Assembly: GCA_964610905.1 (NCBI GenBank)
Contig: CAZSYT010000001.1
Location: 1-64,000 of the forward strand
Length of the DNA: 64,000 nucleotides
Source of the DNA: JAJZJT01 sp964610905
Lineage (GTDB): Bacteria; Actinomycetota; Acidimicrobiia; Acidimicrobiales; RAAP-2
Reading direction: 5' to 3'
Numbering within the stretch: the stretch's first letter is position 1; the number at the start of each line of letters is the position of its first letter. The notes under the pieces are model-generated. The model ran no database searches. It was not told where the DNA came from and worked only from the letters and a program-made list of their open reading frames with translations. Made by a program: the position numbers and the translations under genes. Of the stretch, positions 17,375 to 25,976 are shown one piece after another.

Positions 17375-18532
17375 TCAGTAGAGAGCCGCCAGCAGGTCGG
17401 CCAGCTCGTCGGGCCCGGTGACGCTCCTCGGGTTGTAGAACGTGTCGTGGTCGCGCCAGGCAGCCTCGGCGAGGTGCGGCACGTCGGACTCGGTCACGCC
17501 GAGGTCGCGCAGCCGTCGAGGGAGCTGCCACCGCGACGCCAAGGCGTCGAGCCACTCGGCGAGCTGCTCGGACGACCTTCCGACGCCGAGCACCGACGCT
17601 GCGATCTCGTGGCCCTCGGGGCGCACGGCGGCATTGAACCGGACGATCGGGCCGGCGAGCACGGCGTGGCACCACCCGTGCGGCACGCCCGTGCGGGCTC
17701 CGACCACGTGGCCGATGGCGTGGGCCAGGCCGAGCCACGAGCCCGTCAGTCCGATGCCCGCTACGGCCGAAGCCACCGATGCCCGGGTCAACGCGTCGGG
17801 TCGGTCGGGCCCGAGCGCGTCGGACGCCGCGGCCAGCTCGCCCAGCGCCTTCGCCAGCAACGCCTCCGACACGATGTGCCGCCGCCGGGAAGCCAGGCCT
17901 TCGACGCAGTGGTTGATGGCGTTCATGGCCGACCCGCGCAGGATGTCCGTGGGGGTCGTGGCCAGGGCAGCACCGTCCACGAGGACGGCCCGGGGCGTCA
18001 GGGAGCGGGACGCGACCACCCGCTTCCGGTGCTCGGCTTCGTCGGTGAACCCGGCCGCGCCGTTCGCTTCGGATCCCGCGAACGTGGTCGGGATCGTCAC
18101 GACGGGCAGCGGTGTGGCGGGCAACGCCGGCATGACCGGGGCGTCCGGAGGCCGGTAGACGAGGCAGCGGTCGAGGAGCCGACCACCGGCAGCCAGCACG
18201 GCCACCATGCCCTTCGTCGTGTCGTGTGCCGATCCGCCACCACCGCTCACCACCAGGTCCGGCCGCCACTCCCCGACCTCGGCAGCGAGGGACTCCACCG
18301 CGCCGAGCGGAGCGTGGGGCACCACCGAGCTCCAGAGACGTACGGCTTCCACCGGCAGGTCGGCCAGTCGGTCGCGCATGCCCACGGACCGCTCGAAGCC
18401 GGGCCCGCAGACGACCGCCACACGGTGGGCGCCGATCCGGTCCACCGTCGCAGCCAGGCTCGCCTGCCAGTCACCGGTGACGATGTCGATCTCGGGCAGC
18501 TCGACCGGCTGGGCACCGCCGAGCTCGGTCAT
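17375..18532 (-). CDS. iron-type alcohol dehydrogenase / maleylacetate-reductase-like
   Basis: A 385-residue group III dehydrogenase. The NAD(P) domain shows VVCGPGFERS and GGGGSAHDTTK (near residue 97), and TIPTTFAGSEAN follows at the domain junction. Metal ligands are in HCVEGL, then HAIGHVVGARTGVPHGWCHAV (two or three His, residues about 265-285). It should oxidise or reduce a short hydroxy or oxo acid in the pathway imported by the TRAP system. Maleylacetate reductases share the N-terminal SxxDTTK form, so that is an alternative. It lies 43 bases after the CMD-like gene in the same operon. Confidence 0.8.
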   Translation of the reverse strand: MTELGGAQPVELPEIDIVTGDWQASLAATVDRIGAHRVAVVCGPGFERSVGMRDRLADLPVEAVRLWSSVVPHAPLGAVESLAAEVGEWRPDLVVSGGGGSAHDTTKGMVAVLAAGGRLLDRCLVYRPPDAPVMPALPATPLPVVTIPTTFAGSEANGAAGFTDEAEHRKRVVASRSLTPRAVLVDGAALATTPTDILRGSAMNAINHCVEGLASRRRHIVSEALLAKALGELAAASDALGPDRPDALTRASVASAVAGIGLTGSWLGLAHAIGHVVGARTGVPHGWCHAVLAGPIVRFNAAVRPEGHEIAASVLGVGRSSEQLAEWLDALASRWQLPRRLRDLGVTESDVPHLAEAAWRDHDTFYNPRSVTGPDELADLLAALY

Positions 18533-18575
18533 GGCGAGCCCGTGCCGGAAGCGGGCGGGGTCCAGCTCGTCCTCG

Positions 18576-19307
18576 TCACCCGTTCCCTCCGTCGTTCGGG
18601 GGCTGCTCGCCCACCTCGAGGAGCGGCGCCAGCAGCTCGGCCGCCTCGAGCCAGGCGACCATGCCTCCGGTCAGGATGGACGCCCGCACCGCGCACAGCA
18701 GCTCGTCGGGAGACGCCCCTCCCTGCACGGCGCCGTCGAGATGGACGCGGAGCCCCTCTCGGTACCGCTCCGTGGCGTTCACCATGACGAGCAGGAGCTC
18801 CTTGTGGCGACGGAGGAGGGCCCGGTCGGCAAACGTGAGCTCCCGCAACCTGAAGTAGGCCTCGAGCGTCCCCGGGGCGCCGTCGGCCAGCGCTCGCAGC
18901 CAGTTGGGGATGGTGTGGAACGTGGTCTCGAAGTACGCGAGGACGTCCTCGGCACGGGCGCCACCGGTGACGGGCGGCTCCGCGCTCGCCTGCCCTCCCC
19001 CTGGGTCGCAGTGGTCGAGGATCCACTGGGTACGGGTGACGAGGCCGAGCCCGCGCGACAGGAACGCTGCGGTCAGGGCCTCGACAGCCTGCTGGTACGT
19101 GAGGCCGGCCGAGACGGCCAGCGTCCCGTGGACGACCGAGTCGCGCTCGCACCCCACCTGGGCGAACGCCAAGGACAGCCCCAGGTGCAGCACGTGCGGA
19201 GGGAGAGCGGGCCGATCGAGGAGGGAGCTCGCCAGTGCCGCCATTCCCTCCCGGTAGGGGGAGGCCGAAGGGTGGCCGAGCGCGCCGAGAGGAAGGGACC
19301 GGTCCAT
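18576..19307 (-). CDS. carboxymuconolactone-decarboxylase-like (AhpD fold) protein
   Basis: A 243-residue all-helical protein that appears to carry two CMD-like units (residues about 35-110 and 140-225). Unit 1 has CERDSVVHGTLAVSAGLT; unit 2 has RYREGLRVHLDGAVQGGAS then ELLCAVRASILTGGM. The CxxC pair of AhpD peroxidases is absent, so a redox role is unlikely, while the His in HLDGAVQGGAS matches the CMD general acid/base position. A lactone or muconolactone-type substrate is possible. Start 19307 lies two bases from the stop of the lactonase-like gene, giving tight coupling. Confidence 0.6.
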   Translation of the reverse strand: MDRSLPLGALGHPSASPYREGMAALASSLLDRPALPPHVLHLGLSLAFAQVGCERDSVVHGTLAVSAGLTYQQAVEALTAAFLSRGLGLVTRTQWILDHCDPGGGQASAEPPVTGGARAEDVLAYFETTFHTIPNWLRALADGAPGTLEAYFRLRELTFADRALLRRHKELLLVMVNATERYREGLRVHLDGAVQGGASPDELLCAVRASILTGGMVAWLEAAELLAPLLEVGEQPPNDGGNG

Positions 19308-19309
19308 GG

Positions 19310-20125
19310 TCAGTGGGCGTGGGGACGGGCGTGCCCGAACGTGTGCTTCGGGCCCCCCGGGGGCAGGGGTCCCCACTCGAGGACGGAGACGTCATGCGAG
19401 GGCAGGATCACGTCGGCCAGGTCGGCCAGTCGGACCATCGACTCGTAGCACTCGCGCAGGGAGACGTGGATCCCGCTCGGGATCCAGTCCGACACCGACG
19501 GCGACGACAGTGACTCGGCGAACGGCACGTTGTCGGAGGCGATGGCGTACACCAGGTCTCCGGTGTCGATGAGCACGGCCTGGGTGCCGGGCGTGTGCCC
19601 CGGGGTCAGCAGCACCCGCAGGTGGTCGGCGATCTTCAGGTCGCCATCGACGACCTCGAGGTTGGGGTACTCGCTCGCGTAAGTGGGCAGGAGCTTCTTG
19701 ATGACCCGCCAGTCGTACAAGCCCTGGTGCGCGGGGTACGGCGACGCCGCGTAGTGGAGCTCGCGTCGCTGGACCAGGACCCGTGCGTTGGGGAACGGGT
19801 TCAGCTCGAGGCCCAGCGCATGGTCCCAGTGCAGATGGGTCTGGATGACCATCGCAACCTCGTCCGGATCGACGCCGGCGTTGGCGACGGCCTGCCTCGG
19901 CGTCTGGATCTCGCTCTGGCGCAGCTCGCGGCCGAACCGCTCCATGACGATCTCCGGCTCACCGGGTCCGATGTCGACGACGACCGGCGCCTGGTTGCCG
20001 CCCTCGATCAACCAGAGCACGGACTGGGCGCAGACCTTCTCCCCGAACCCGTGGAAGTACTGGTGCGCCGAGCGCTCGACCTCGGTGATGTAGCCGCAAT
20101 TCAGGGGTGTGATCGAGATCCCCAC
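19310..20125 (-). CDS. metallo-beta-lactamase-fold lactonase (AHL-lactonase-like)
   Basis: A 271-residue MBL-fold hydrolase. The dinuclear metal site is intact: HLHWDH (His97, His99, Asp101, His102), GHTPGTQ, the bridging Asp in ASDNVP and PSHD. Overall length and the N-terminal LNCGY and VVVDIGPG segments resemble N-acyl-homoserine lactonases (AttM/AiiB type), many of which hydrolyse ordinary lactones such as gamma-butyrolactone. The neighbours suggest a catabolic lactone. The GTG start at 20125 has GGAGGAG six bases before it; the longer frame to 20233 lacks family-like sequence. First gene of the minus arm. Confidence 0.8.
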   Translation of the reverse strand: MGISITPLNCGYITEVERSAHQYFHGFGEKVCAQSVLWLIEGGNQAPVVVDIGPGEPEIVMERFGRELRQSEIQTPRQAVANAGVDPDEVAMVIQTHLHWDHALGLELNPFPNARVLVQRRELHYAASPYPAHQGLYDWRVIKKLLPTYASEYPNLEVVDGDLKIADHLRVLLTPGHTPGTQAVLIDTGDLVYAIASDNVPFAESLSSPSVSDWIPSGIHVSLRECYESMVRLADLADVILPSHDVSVLEWGPLPPGGPKHTFGHARPHAH

Positions 20126-20287
20126 GTGCCACTCCTCCGATTGTCGGTCCGTCCGATTGCCGGTCCGTTGCCGGACACGTGTCCTGCGGCACCGATCGCC
20201 CTTGGCGCAGTGGCTCGTCAGGGTGGTCCCCACCCACCAGGCGCACGGTGTCGTCCCTCCACCTCGCCCTGCAGCTCCAGTCGTGGA

Positions 20288-20465
20288 ACAAACATTCTAT
20301 GAGACGAGTGTTTCGGAGTATGGCGAGCGGGTCGGAGTCTGTCAAGGAGCGTGAGCCGATCGCGGGACGGGGCGGGGACAGCGGGGTTCCACCCCCCGAC
20401 CCTTGACGTCGTTCTGCGCGACCGGCAGTATCTGAAACAGATATTCCATGAAATAGTCATTTCAG
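20288..20465. promoter_or_regulatory. divergent control region with two related operator-like elements
   Basis: This is the AT-richer core of the 423-base space between the lactonase and ligase genes. Element A (20288-20316) and element B (20437-20465) align over 29 bases with 18 identities, sharing ATTC-ATGA and TTTC. Element B extends to an imperfect palindrome at 20432-20465 with CTGAAA and TTTCAG ends and a TATTCCATGAAATA centre. Upstream of B, TTGACG (20403-20408) and CAGTAT (20426-20431) are 17 bases apart and would drive the plus arm, with B over the transcription start. The IclR protein of the cluster is the likely ligand. Confidence 0.55.
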
Positions 20466-20548
20466 CGGAGACCACGAACCGACCTGGCGCGACTGGGTCC
20501 CGGCCGGCGCAGAGGGGTGGATGACATGGGAGAGCAGAGGGCTCACTG

Positions 20549-22072
20549 GTGAACCTGGCGTCTCTCCTCCACCGTGCAGCCGTGCAGCACCCCCGGCGTC
20601 CCGCCATCGTCGTGCCAGGCGTCGTCCGCACCTACCAGGAGGTCGACGCGCGAGCGCGCCGGCTCGTGACCGGGCTGCGCTCGCTGGGCATCGTCCCCGG
20701 AGACCGGGTCGCCATCCTGCTCCGGAACCGGGTCGAGTACCCCGAGATCGACGTTGCCCTTGCCTACGGCGGCTTCGTCCGCGTGGCCTTGAACGCGAGG
20801 CTCGGTCTGCGCGAGTTCCGCCTCGCCACCGAGGACTGCGGAGCCCGAGCCATCCTCAGCGAGCCCGACTTCGACGAGGTGGCCTCCGTCCTCGTCGCCG
20901 AGCAGGACCTCAGCTGGCTTCGCCTGGACGGCCGGGGCGACGCGACGGCCGACTACGAGTCGCTCATCGAGCGCTCCAGCCCCGCCATCCCGGCCTTCGA
21001 CCTCGACGACCAGGCGCTGGCGTGGATCTCGTACACCTCGGGAACGACCGGGAGGCCGAAGGGCGTGATGCTGTCGCACCGGGCCTTGGCACACGTGGCG
21101 TGGAACGTCATGCTTGAGCTCGGCCCGTCGTCGGAGCGCGAAGCGATCCTGCTGCCCCAGCCCCTGTCGCACGGAGCGGGGTACTTCGCCCTCGCCTACC
21201 TCGCGTCGGGCGCGGCGGTCCACGTGGCGGCCGACTTCGACCCACAGGAGATCACCGAGCGCGGCAGGAGCCACGGCATCGACACGCTCAAGCTGGTCCC
21301 GACCATGCTGGCGCGCTTGGTGGCTGCCGACCTCGACGGCCCGAACCCGTTCGATCGCATCGTCTACGGTGCCTCGCCGATCGACCCTCCCCTGATGGAG
21401 GCTGCACTGACGAGGTACGGGCCGATCCTGACGCAGATCTACGGGCAGTCGGAGGCCCCCGCCACCATCACCTGCCTGAAGGCGCACGACCACGCGCTCC
21501 CGGGCCCACAGCGAGCCTCGGCCGGGAGGCCCTGGCGCACGGTCGAGGTCCGCGTCGTCGATGCGGAGGGCGCGCCCGTGCCGACCGGGGAACTGGGTGA
21601 GTTGATCGTCCGTGGGCCGCACATGATGTCCGGGTACTACGGCCAGCCGGAGCTCACGGCCGAGGTGATGCGATCGGGATGGATCTGGACGAAGGACATG
21701 GCCACGGTCGACGAAGGTGGGTTCGTCTACCTGCGGGGTCGTCGCGACGACATGATCAACTCCGGAGGGTTCAACGTCGCCCCCCGAGAGGTCGAGGAGG
21801 CGATGCTGGCCCACCCATCGGTGGCCGAGTGCGCCGTCGTCGGCCTGCCCGACAGCCAGTGGGGGCAACGGATCTGCGCCTTCGTCGTGCCTCGGGACGG
21901 GCTCGTCGTCGACCATGACGACCTGACGACGCACGCCCGGACCAGCCTGGGGTTCCGCCGCCCTCGCCAGATCGTCGTGCTGTCGTCGCTCCCGTACACG
22001 GCGTACGGAAAGGTCGACCGCAACGCGCTCGCCTCCGGGCACGCGTCCCCCCCCGGGGCGGTCGAGCCATGA
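20549..22072 (+). CDS. AMP-forming acyl-CoA ligase
   Basis: A 507-residue member of the adenylate-forming superfamily that activates a carboxylate to its CoA thioester with ATP. Core motifs: YTSGTTGRPKG (phosphate loop), YGQSEAPATITC in the adenine site, TKDMATVDEGGFVYLRGRRDDMINSGG region with the hinge, and the catalytic Lys in AYGKVDRNAL near the C-terminus. The GTG start at 20549 gives the normal FadD-type N-terminus (NLASLLHRAA). It opens a seven-gene plus-strand operon and shares a 4-base overlap with the PrpD-like gene, so its substrate is presumably the TRAP-imported acid. Confidence 0.92.
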   Translation: MNLASLLHRAAVQHPRRPAIVVPGVVRTYQEVDARARRLVTGLRSLGIVPGDRVAILLRNRVEYPEIDVALAYGGFVRVALNARLGLREFRLATEDCGARAILSEPDFDEVASVLVAEQDLSWLRLDGRGDATADYESLIERSSPAIPAFDLDDQALAWISYTSGTTGRPKGVMLSHRALAHVAWNVMLELGPSSEREAILLPQPLSHGAGYFALAYLASGAAVHVAADFDPQEITERGRSHGIDTLKLVPTMLARLVAADLDGPNPFDRIVYGASPIDPPLMEAALTRYGPILTQIYGQSEAPATITCLKAHDHALPGPQRASAGRPWRTVEVRVVDAEGAPVPTGELGELIVRGPHMMSGYYGQPELTAEVMRSGWIWTKDMATVDEGGFVYLRGRRDDMINSGGFNVAPREVEEAMLAHPSVAECAVVGLPDSQWGQRICAFVVPRDGLVVDHDDLTTHARTSLGFRRPRQIVVLSSLPYTAYGKVDRNALASGHASPPGAVEP

Positions 22073-23328
22073 CCGTCGCCGGCACGCTGCTCGACGTGGC
22101 GCTCGGAGCGGCACGGGCACCCGAGAGCCCGGACCTGCGCCCCGCTGTCCTGACGGACCTGGCGGCCGCGGCGGGACGCGTCGGCGGTCTCGTCCCGCGC
22201 CTCCGGGCGGTCGTGCCCGACGGCGGGACGGCCGGTCGGGCCTTCCGCCTCGCTGCCCGCATGCACGCGCGGACACAGGACGACTTCTACCCGGCAGGCA
22301 AGGTGCACGTCGGCACGACCGTCCTGCCGGCTGCCCTCGCCGTGAGCGAAGGGGACGTGCGGCCGGCCCTCGCCGCCGGAGTCGCCGTGATCAAGGCGGT
22401 GTCGCACGTCTACCGCGCCGACGCGCAGTCACGCGGCTTCCGTCCCACCGGGCTGTTCGCACCCCTGGGAGCGGCAGTCGCCGCCGGCGTCGCCATGGGC
22501 CTCGCTCCCGACCAGCTGGCGTCGGCACTGGCTCTGGCGGCGGCCACCGCCGGGGGCACCAACCAGGCGTGGGTGTCGGGCACGGACGAGTGGCTGGTGG
22601 AGGTGGCCGTGGCCACGCGGGCCGGGGTGGAGGCTGCCCTGCTGGCCGCAGCCGGAGCCGTCGGAGCTCCCGAGGCCATCGAGGGACCGGCGGGCTGGGC
22701 GAACGCGTTCTTCGGCGACGAAGGGGCACGACGGTTGGCTGTGTTCCTCGAGGGCCCAGCGCCGCTGCCACTGGGCCCTCTCGCCGTCAAGCCGTTCCCC
22801 GTCAGCGGCATCGCCCAGGTGCCGAGCGCGGCAGCCGCAGGCCTCGGACGGGAACTGGGCGGAGCGCGCCCCCGGGCGATGGTCGTGCGCCTCGCGCCCA
22901 CCGACGTGAGCTATCCCGGGACCACCAACCGGGGGCCGTTCCGGTCGCGAGCTGACTCCCTCATGAGCATCGCTCGCTGCGTGGCCCTCGCCTACCTCGA
23001 CGGGGCGATCACCGTCGACCGGCTCGACGCAGCGCCGCGCCCGGACGAACAGGCGGTCCTCGACGTCGTCGAGCTCGTTCCCGACCGGGAGATCCCCGAG
23101 GAGGCGGTGGAGATCATCGTCGAGGTCGATGGCGCCACACGCTCGCGCGCGCTGGGAAGCCGACAGGTCCTGTACCCGAGCGTGCACGACCTGTCCGCCG
23201 ACCTCCCCGGCCTGGCGGAGCGCTCCGAAGCTCCTCTCGACGTGGTGGTGGCGCTGGCCGGTATCGTCGGCACTGGCTCCATCGTGCCGGGTCCCGTCTT
23301 GGCAGCGCTCGGGGAAGGGGTGGCGTAG
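22069..23328 (+). CDS. MmgE/PrpD-family protein
   Basis: A 419-residue protein of the family containing 2-methylcitrate dehydratase, cis-aconitate decarboxylase and iminodisuccinate epimerase. The helical first domain shows HVGTTVLPAALAVSEG (normally H-x-ST...PA), AVIKAVSHVYRADA and AAATAGGTNQAWVSGTDEW; the second domain follows VKPFPVSG, a version of the family KPYP motif. Catalysis on an acyl-CoA or free acid would be a dehydration/hydration, epimerisation or decarboxylation. No methylcitrate synthase is near, so a methylcitrate role is unlikely. ATGA overlap with the ligase and a 2-base gap to the thiolase. Confidence 0.8.
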   Translation: MTVAGTLLDVALGAARAPESPDLRPAVLTDLAAAAGRVGGLVPRLRAVVPDGGTAGRAFRLAARMHARTQDDFYPAGKVHVGTTVLPAALAVSEGDVRPALAAGVAVIKAVSHVYRADAQSRGFRPTGLFAPLGAAVAAGVAMGLAPDQLASALALAAATAGGTNQAWVSGTDEWLVEVAVATRAGVEAALLAAAGAVGAPEAIEGPAGWANAFFGDEGARRLAVFLEGPAPLPLGPLAVKPFPVSGIAQVPSAAAAGLGRELGGARPRAMVVRLAPTDVSYPGTTNRGPFRSRADSLMSIARCVALAYLDGAITVDRLDAAPRPDEQAVLDVVELVPDREIPEEAVEIIVEVDGATRSRALGSRQVLYPSVHDLSADLPGLAERSEAPLDVVVALAGIVGTGSIVPGPVLAALGEGVA

Positions 23329-23330
23329 CC

Positions 23331-24497
23331 GTGTACGTGGCCGGTGTGGGCATGCATCCCTTCGGGCGGTTCCCCGACCGCACGCTCCGCGACCTCGGTG
23401 CCACCGCCACCCTTGCCGCCCTGCGCGACGCAGGCATCGGGCCACGTGCCATCGACGCCGCCTTCGTCTCGAACAGCCTGGGTGGCGCCCTGCTCGGGCA
23501 GCACATGATCCGTGGGCAGACGGTCCTGCGTGACTGCGGCATCGACGACATCCCCGTCGTCAACGTCGAGAACGCCTGTGCCGGAGGCGGCACCGCGCTG
23601 CACCAGGCGGTGACGGCGGTGGCAGCGGGAAGGGCCCGGTGCGCGCTCGCCCTCGGGGTGGAGAAGATGTACGTCGGTGACCGGACGGCCAGCCTCGAGG
23701 CCCTGCAGTCCGCCGGGGACCAGCAGGTGGTGGGCCAGCTGGGCCTGCAGTTCACCGCCGTCTACGCCATGCGGCTCCGCGAGCGCCTCGACCGCGGCGT
23801 CCTCGAGCGGCACCACCTCGTCGACGTGACCGTCAAGAACCACGCCAACGGCGCCCGGAACCCCTATGCGCAGTTCCGGAAGGAGGTGACGGCGGAAGAG
23901 GTGCTGGCCAGCAGGCCGATCGCCGACCCCCTCACCCTTCTCATGTGCAGCGCGATCGGCGACGGGGCCGCAGCCGTCGTCGTGACCGCCGAGCGCGCCG
24001 CACCGGGCGCCGTCCCGATCGAAGGGCGGCCCGCCGTGCGCATCCGCGCGTCCCAGCTGCGGATGGGCGCCGTGGGCGCGGTCGACGACCCGCCGGTTGC
24101 CACCCGCTGTGCCCGCGCCGCCTACGTCGAGGCGGGCGTCGGGCCCGACGACGTCGACGTCTTCGAGGTGCACGACGCCATGGCGCCCGGAGAGCTCGTC
24201 TACTACGAGGACCTCGGCCTGTGCGCCCCGGGCGAGGCCGGCGCGCTGCTCGACAGCGGGGCGACGGCGCTCGGCGGTCGCTCTCCGGTGAACCCGAGCG
24301 GAGGCCTGTCGGCCCGCGGCCACCCCATCGGGGCGACCGGTCTGGCCCAGGTGGCCGAGCTGGTGTGGCAGTTGCGCGGCGAGGCCCAGGGCCGCCAGGT
24401 GGAGGGTCCTCGACTGGCGCTGGCCCAGAACAGCGGGGGCTGGCTCGAAGGGGAGTCGGCGGCGTCCACCGTGCACATCCTCGAGGTCCAGCGGTGA
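23331..24497 (+). CDS. thiolase-like acyl-CoA acyltransferase (SCP-x/lipid-transfer type)
   Basis: A 388-residue thiolase-superfamily protein. The nucleophile Cys83 lies in NVENACAGGGTAL. The second active-site elements are VHDAMAPGE, corresponding to the NEAF region with changed residues, and NPSGGLSARGHPIGATGLAQ with the catalytic His; the final Cys/Gly loop is replaced by AQNSGGW. This pattern is that of non-specific lipid-transfer thiolases, which often need a DUF35 partner, and one is encoded next (GTGA overlap). It may cleave the rearranged and oxidised acyl chain, or perform a retro-aldol reaction as in steroid side-chain degradation. Confidence 0.85.
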   Translation: MYVAGVGMHPFGRFPDRTLRDLGATATLAALRDAGIGPRAIDAAFVSNSLGGALLGQHMIRGQTVLRDCGIDDIPVVNVENACAGGGTALHQAVTAVAAGRARCALALGVEKMYVGDRTASLEALQSAGDQQVVGQLGLQFTAVYAMRLRERLDRGVLERHHLVDVTVKNHANGARNPYAQFRKEVTAEEVLASRPIADPLTLLMCSAIGDGAAAVVVTAERAAPGAVPIEGRPAVRIRASQLRMGAVGAVDDPPVATRCARAAYVEAGVGPDDVDVFEVHDAMAPGELVYYEDLGLCAPGEAGALLDSGATALGGRSPVNPSGGLSARGHPIGATGLAQVAELVWQLRGEAQGRQVEGPRLALAQNSGGWLEGESAASTVHILEVQR

Positions 24498-24889
24498 CGG
24501 GCGCGGCGCCAGACGACGATCGCCCCGCTGGCGAGCGGTACGCCGCAGGCTCCGGCGGCGGCCTCGTGGGCGGCAGGTGCGGCGCCTGCGGCGACGTCGT
24601 GTGGCCCATGCCCCTGCGGTGCCCGACGTGCGGAGCCGATGCCGTCGAGGGAGAGGCGCTGCCCGCCACCGGGTCGGTCGAGACGTGGACCAGGGTCTGG
24701 GTCCCGCTGCCCGGGATCAGCAGTCCCTACCACATCGCCAGGGTGCGCCTCGGCGACTGCCGCGTCTACGGCCGCGTCGAGGTGGGCGACGGCGGCGAAT
24801 TGGAGACGGGCCGTCGGGTGGAGGTGCGATCGGCGCCCCCCGAGCCCGGCGCCTTGGTGCGGTACTGGTTCGTGGCGACCGGAGCCTGA
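24494..24889 (+). CDS. DUF35 OB-fold zinc-ribbon partner of the thiolase
   Basis: A 131-residue small protein with a rubredoxin-like zinc ribbon (GRCGACG, then RCPTCGAD: Cys29, Cys32, Cys43, Cys46) followed by an OB fold (VETWTRVWVPL, IARVRLGDCRVYGRVE). Such proteins form complexes with SCP-x-type thiolases, acyl-CoA hydratases or aldolases and help bind the acyl-CoA. The GTG at 24494 overlaps the thiolase stop, consistent with stoichiometric expression. Confidence 0.88.
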   Translation: MTGAAPDDDRPAGERYAAGSGGGLVGGRCGACGDVVWPMPLRCPTCGADAVEGEALPATGSVETWTRVWVPLPGISSPYHIARVRLGDCRVYGRVEVGDGGELETGRRVEVRSAPPEPGALVRYWFVATGA

Positions 24890-24890
24890 C

Positions 24891-25976
24891 GTGGAGGGGC
24901 AGGAGCACAGGGCGAGACGAGCGCGACCCGTCGAGAGGCGCCGCGCCGAGTGCCTCGTGGCCAGTGCCGAGGTCGTCGAGCGCCTGCGGGCCGGCGACAC
25001 CCGGACGATCGCCCGGGCCATCACCCTGATCGAGCGAGGTGCTCCCGGGTCCGCACAGTTGCTCGGCACTCTCCGGAGCGCCGGCGTCCGTCGCTCGCCG
25101 GTGGTCGGCGTCACCGGTCCCCCGGGTGCGGGGAAGTCGACGTTGATCGACGCGCTGACGTCGGTGGCCCGTTCGGCGGGCCGCACCGTGGCCGTGGTGG
25201 CCGTGGACCCGAGCTCGAGCCGCTCCGGAGGCGCCTTCCTCGGCGACCGCGTCCGGATGCTCCGCCACGTCGGCGACCCGGGCGTCTACGTGCGCAGCGT
25301 CGGGAGCCGGGGGGAGCGAGGCGGCCTCTCGGCCTCGACCGGCGAGATCGTCGACCTGCTCGCCCGCCTGCCCTTCGACGAGGTGCTCGTCGAGAGCGTC
25401 GGGGTCGGGCAGATCGAGCCGGACATGGCGGCCGCGGTGGACACCACCGTCGTGGTCGTCACTCCCGTTGGCGGCGACGACATCCAGGTGCAGAAGGCGG
25501 GGACGGGCGAGGTGGCGGACGTCTTCGCCGTCAACAAGGCCGACGTGGACGGTGCGGCCGACCTCGTCCGCGCCCTGAAGCAGCACGTGGCACTGGGCCA
25601 CGACGAGGGCGGCTGGGCCCCTCCGGTGGTCCCCACGGTGGCGCACGACGTCGGTTCGGTGGGCTCGCTGTGGACCGCCATCGAGGCCCACCGCGCCCAC
25701 CTGCAGGCCAGGGCCGATCCGCCGGGCGGTGCGCTGCGGGCGCGCGTCGAGCGAGTGGAGCGCACGGTCGGGGCCATGGCGACCGCCTGGGCGCACCGGC
25801 GCCTGGTCGACGACGCGACGTTGACGGCTCGTCTCCTCGACGACGAGCCGGCTTCGTCGATCGCACGCGAGCTGCTCGCGCCGCTCACCGCTGACGGTGG
25901 TGACAGCGGTCGCGCCGGAGCGCACGGCCGCACAGGACGGGTGGACGGGCCCTGGCACGGAAAGGACGCGCCATGA
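24891..25976 (+). CDS. MeaB/ArgK-type G-protein chaperone for the B12 mutase
   Basis: A 361-residue GTPase of the G3E family that loads and protects adenosylcobalamin on acyl-CoA mutases. Motifs: Walker A GPPGAGKST (residues 76-84), VAVDPSSSRSGGAFLGDRVRM (switch region, described not quoted in full elsewhere), VESVGVGQIEPDMA (switch III-like), and NKADVDGA for guanine. It sits one base after the DUF35 gene and overlaps the mutase large subunit by four bases. A GTG near 24957 is an alternative start. A second, separate meaB paralogue is at 47034-48014. Confidence 0.92.
   Translation: MEGQEHRARRARPVERRRAECLVASAEVVERLRAGDTRTIARAITLIERGAPGSAQLLGTLRSAGVRRSPVVGVTGPPGAGKSTLIDALTSVARSAGRTVAVVAVDPSSSRSGGAFLGDRVRMLRHVGDPGVYVRSVGSRGERGGLSASTGEIVDLLARLPFDEVLVESVGVGQIEPDMAAAVDTTVVVVTPVGGDDIQVQKAGTGEVADVFAVNKADVDGAADLVRALKQHVALGHDEGGWAPPVVPTVAHDVGSVGSLWTAIEAHRAHLQARADPPGGALRARVERVERTVGAMATAWAHRRLVDDATLTARLLDDEPASSIARELLAPLTADGGDSGRAGAHGRTGRVDGPWHGKDAP

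Noticed and set aside
22069..23328. Methylcitrate cycle from the PrpD-like gene
   Set aside because: No methylcitrate synthase, lyase or aconitase is near, and a ligase-thiolase-mutase operon surrounds it.
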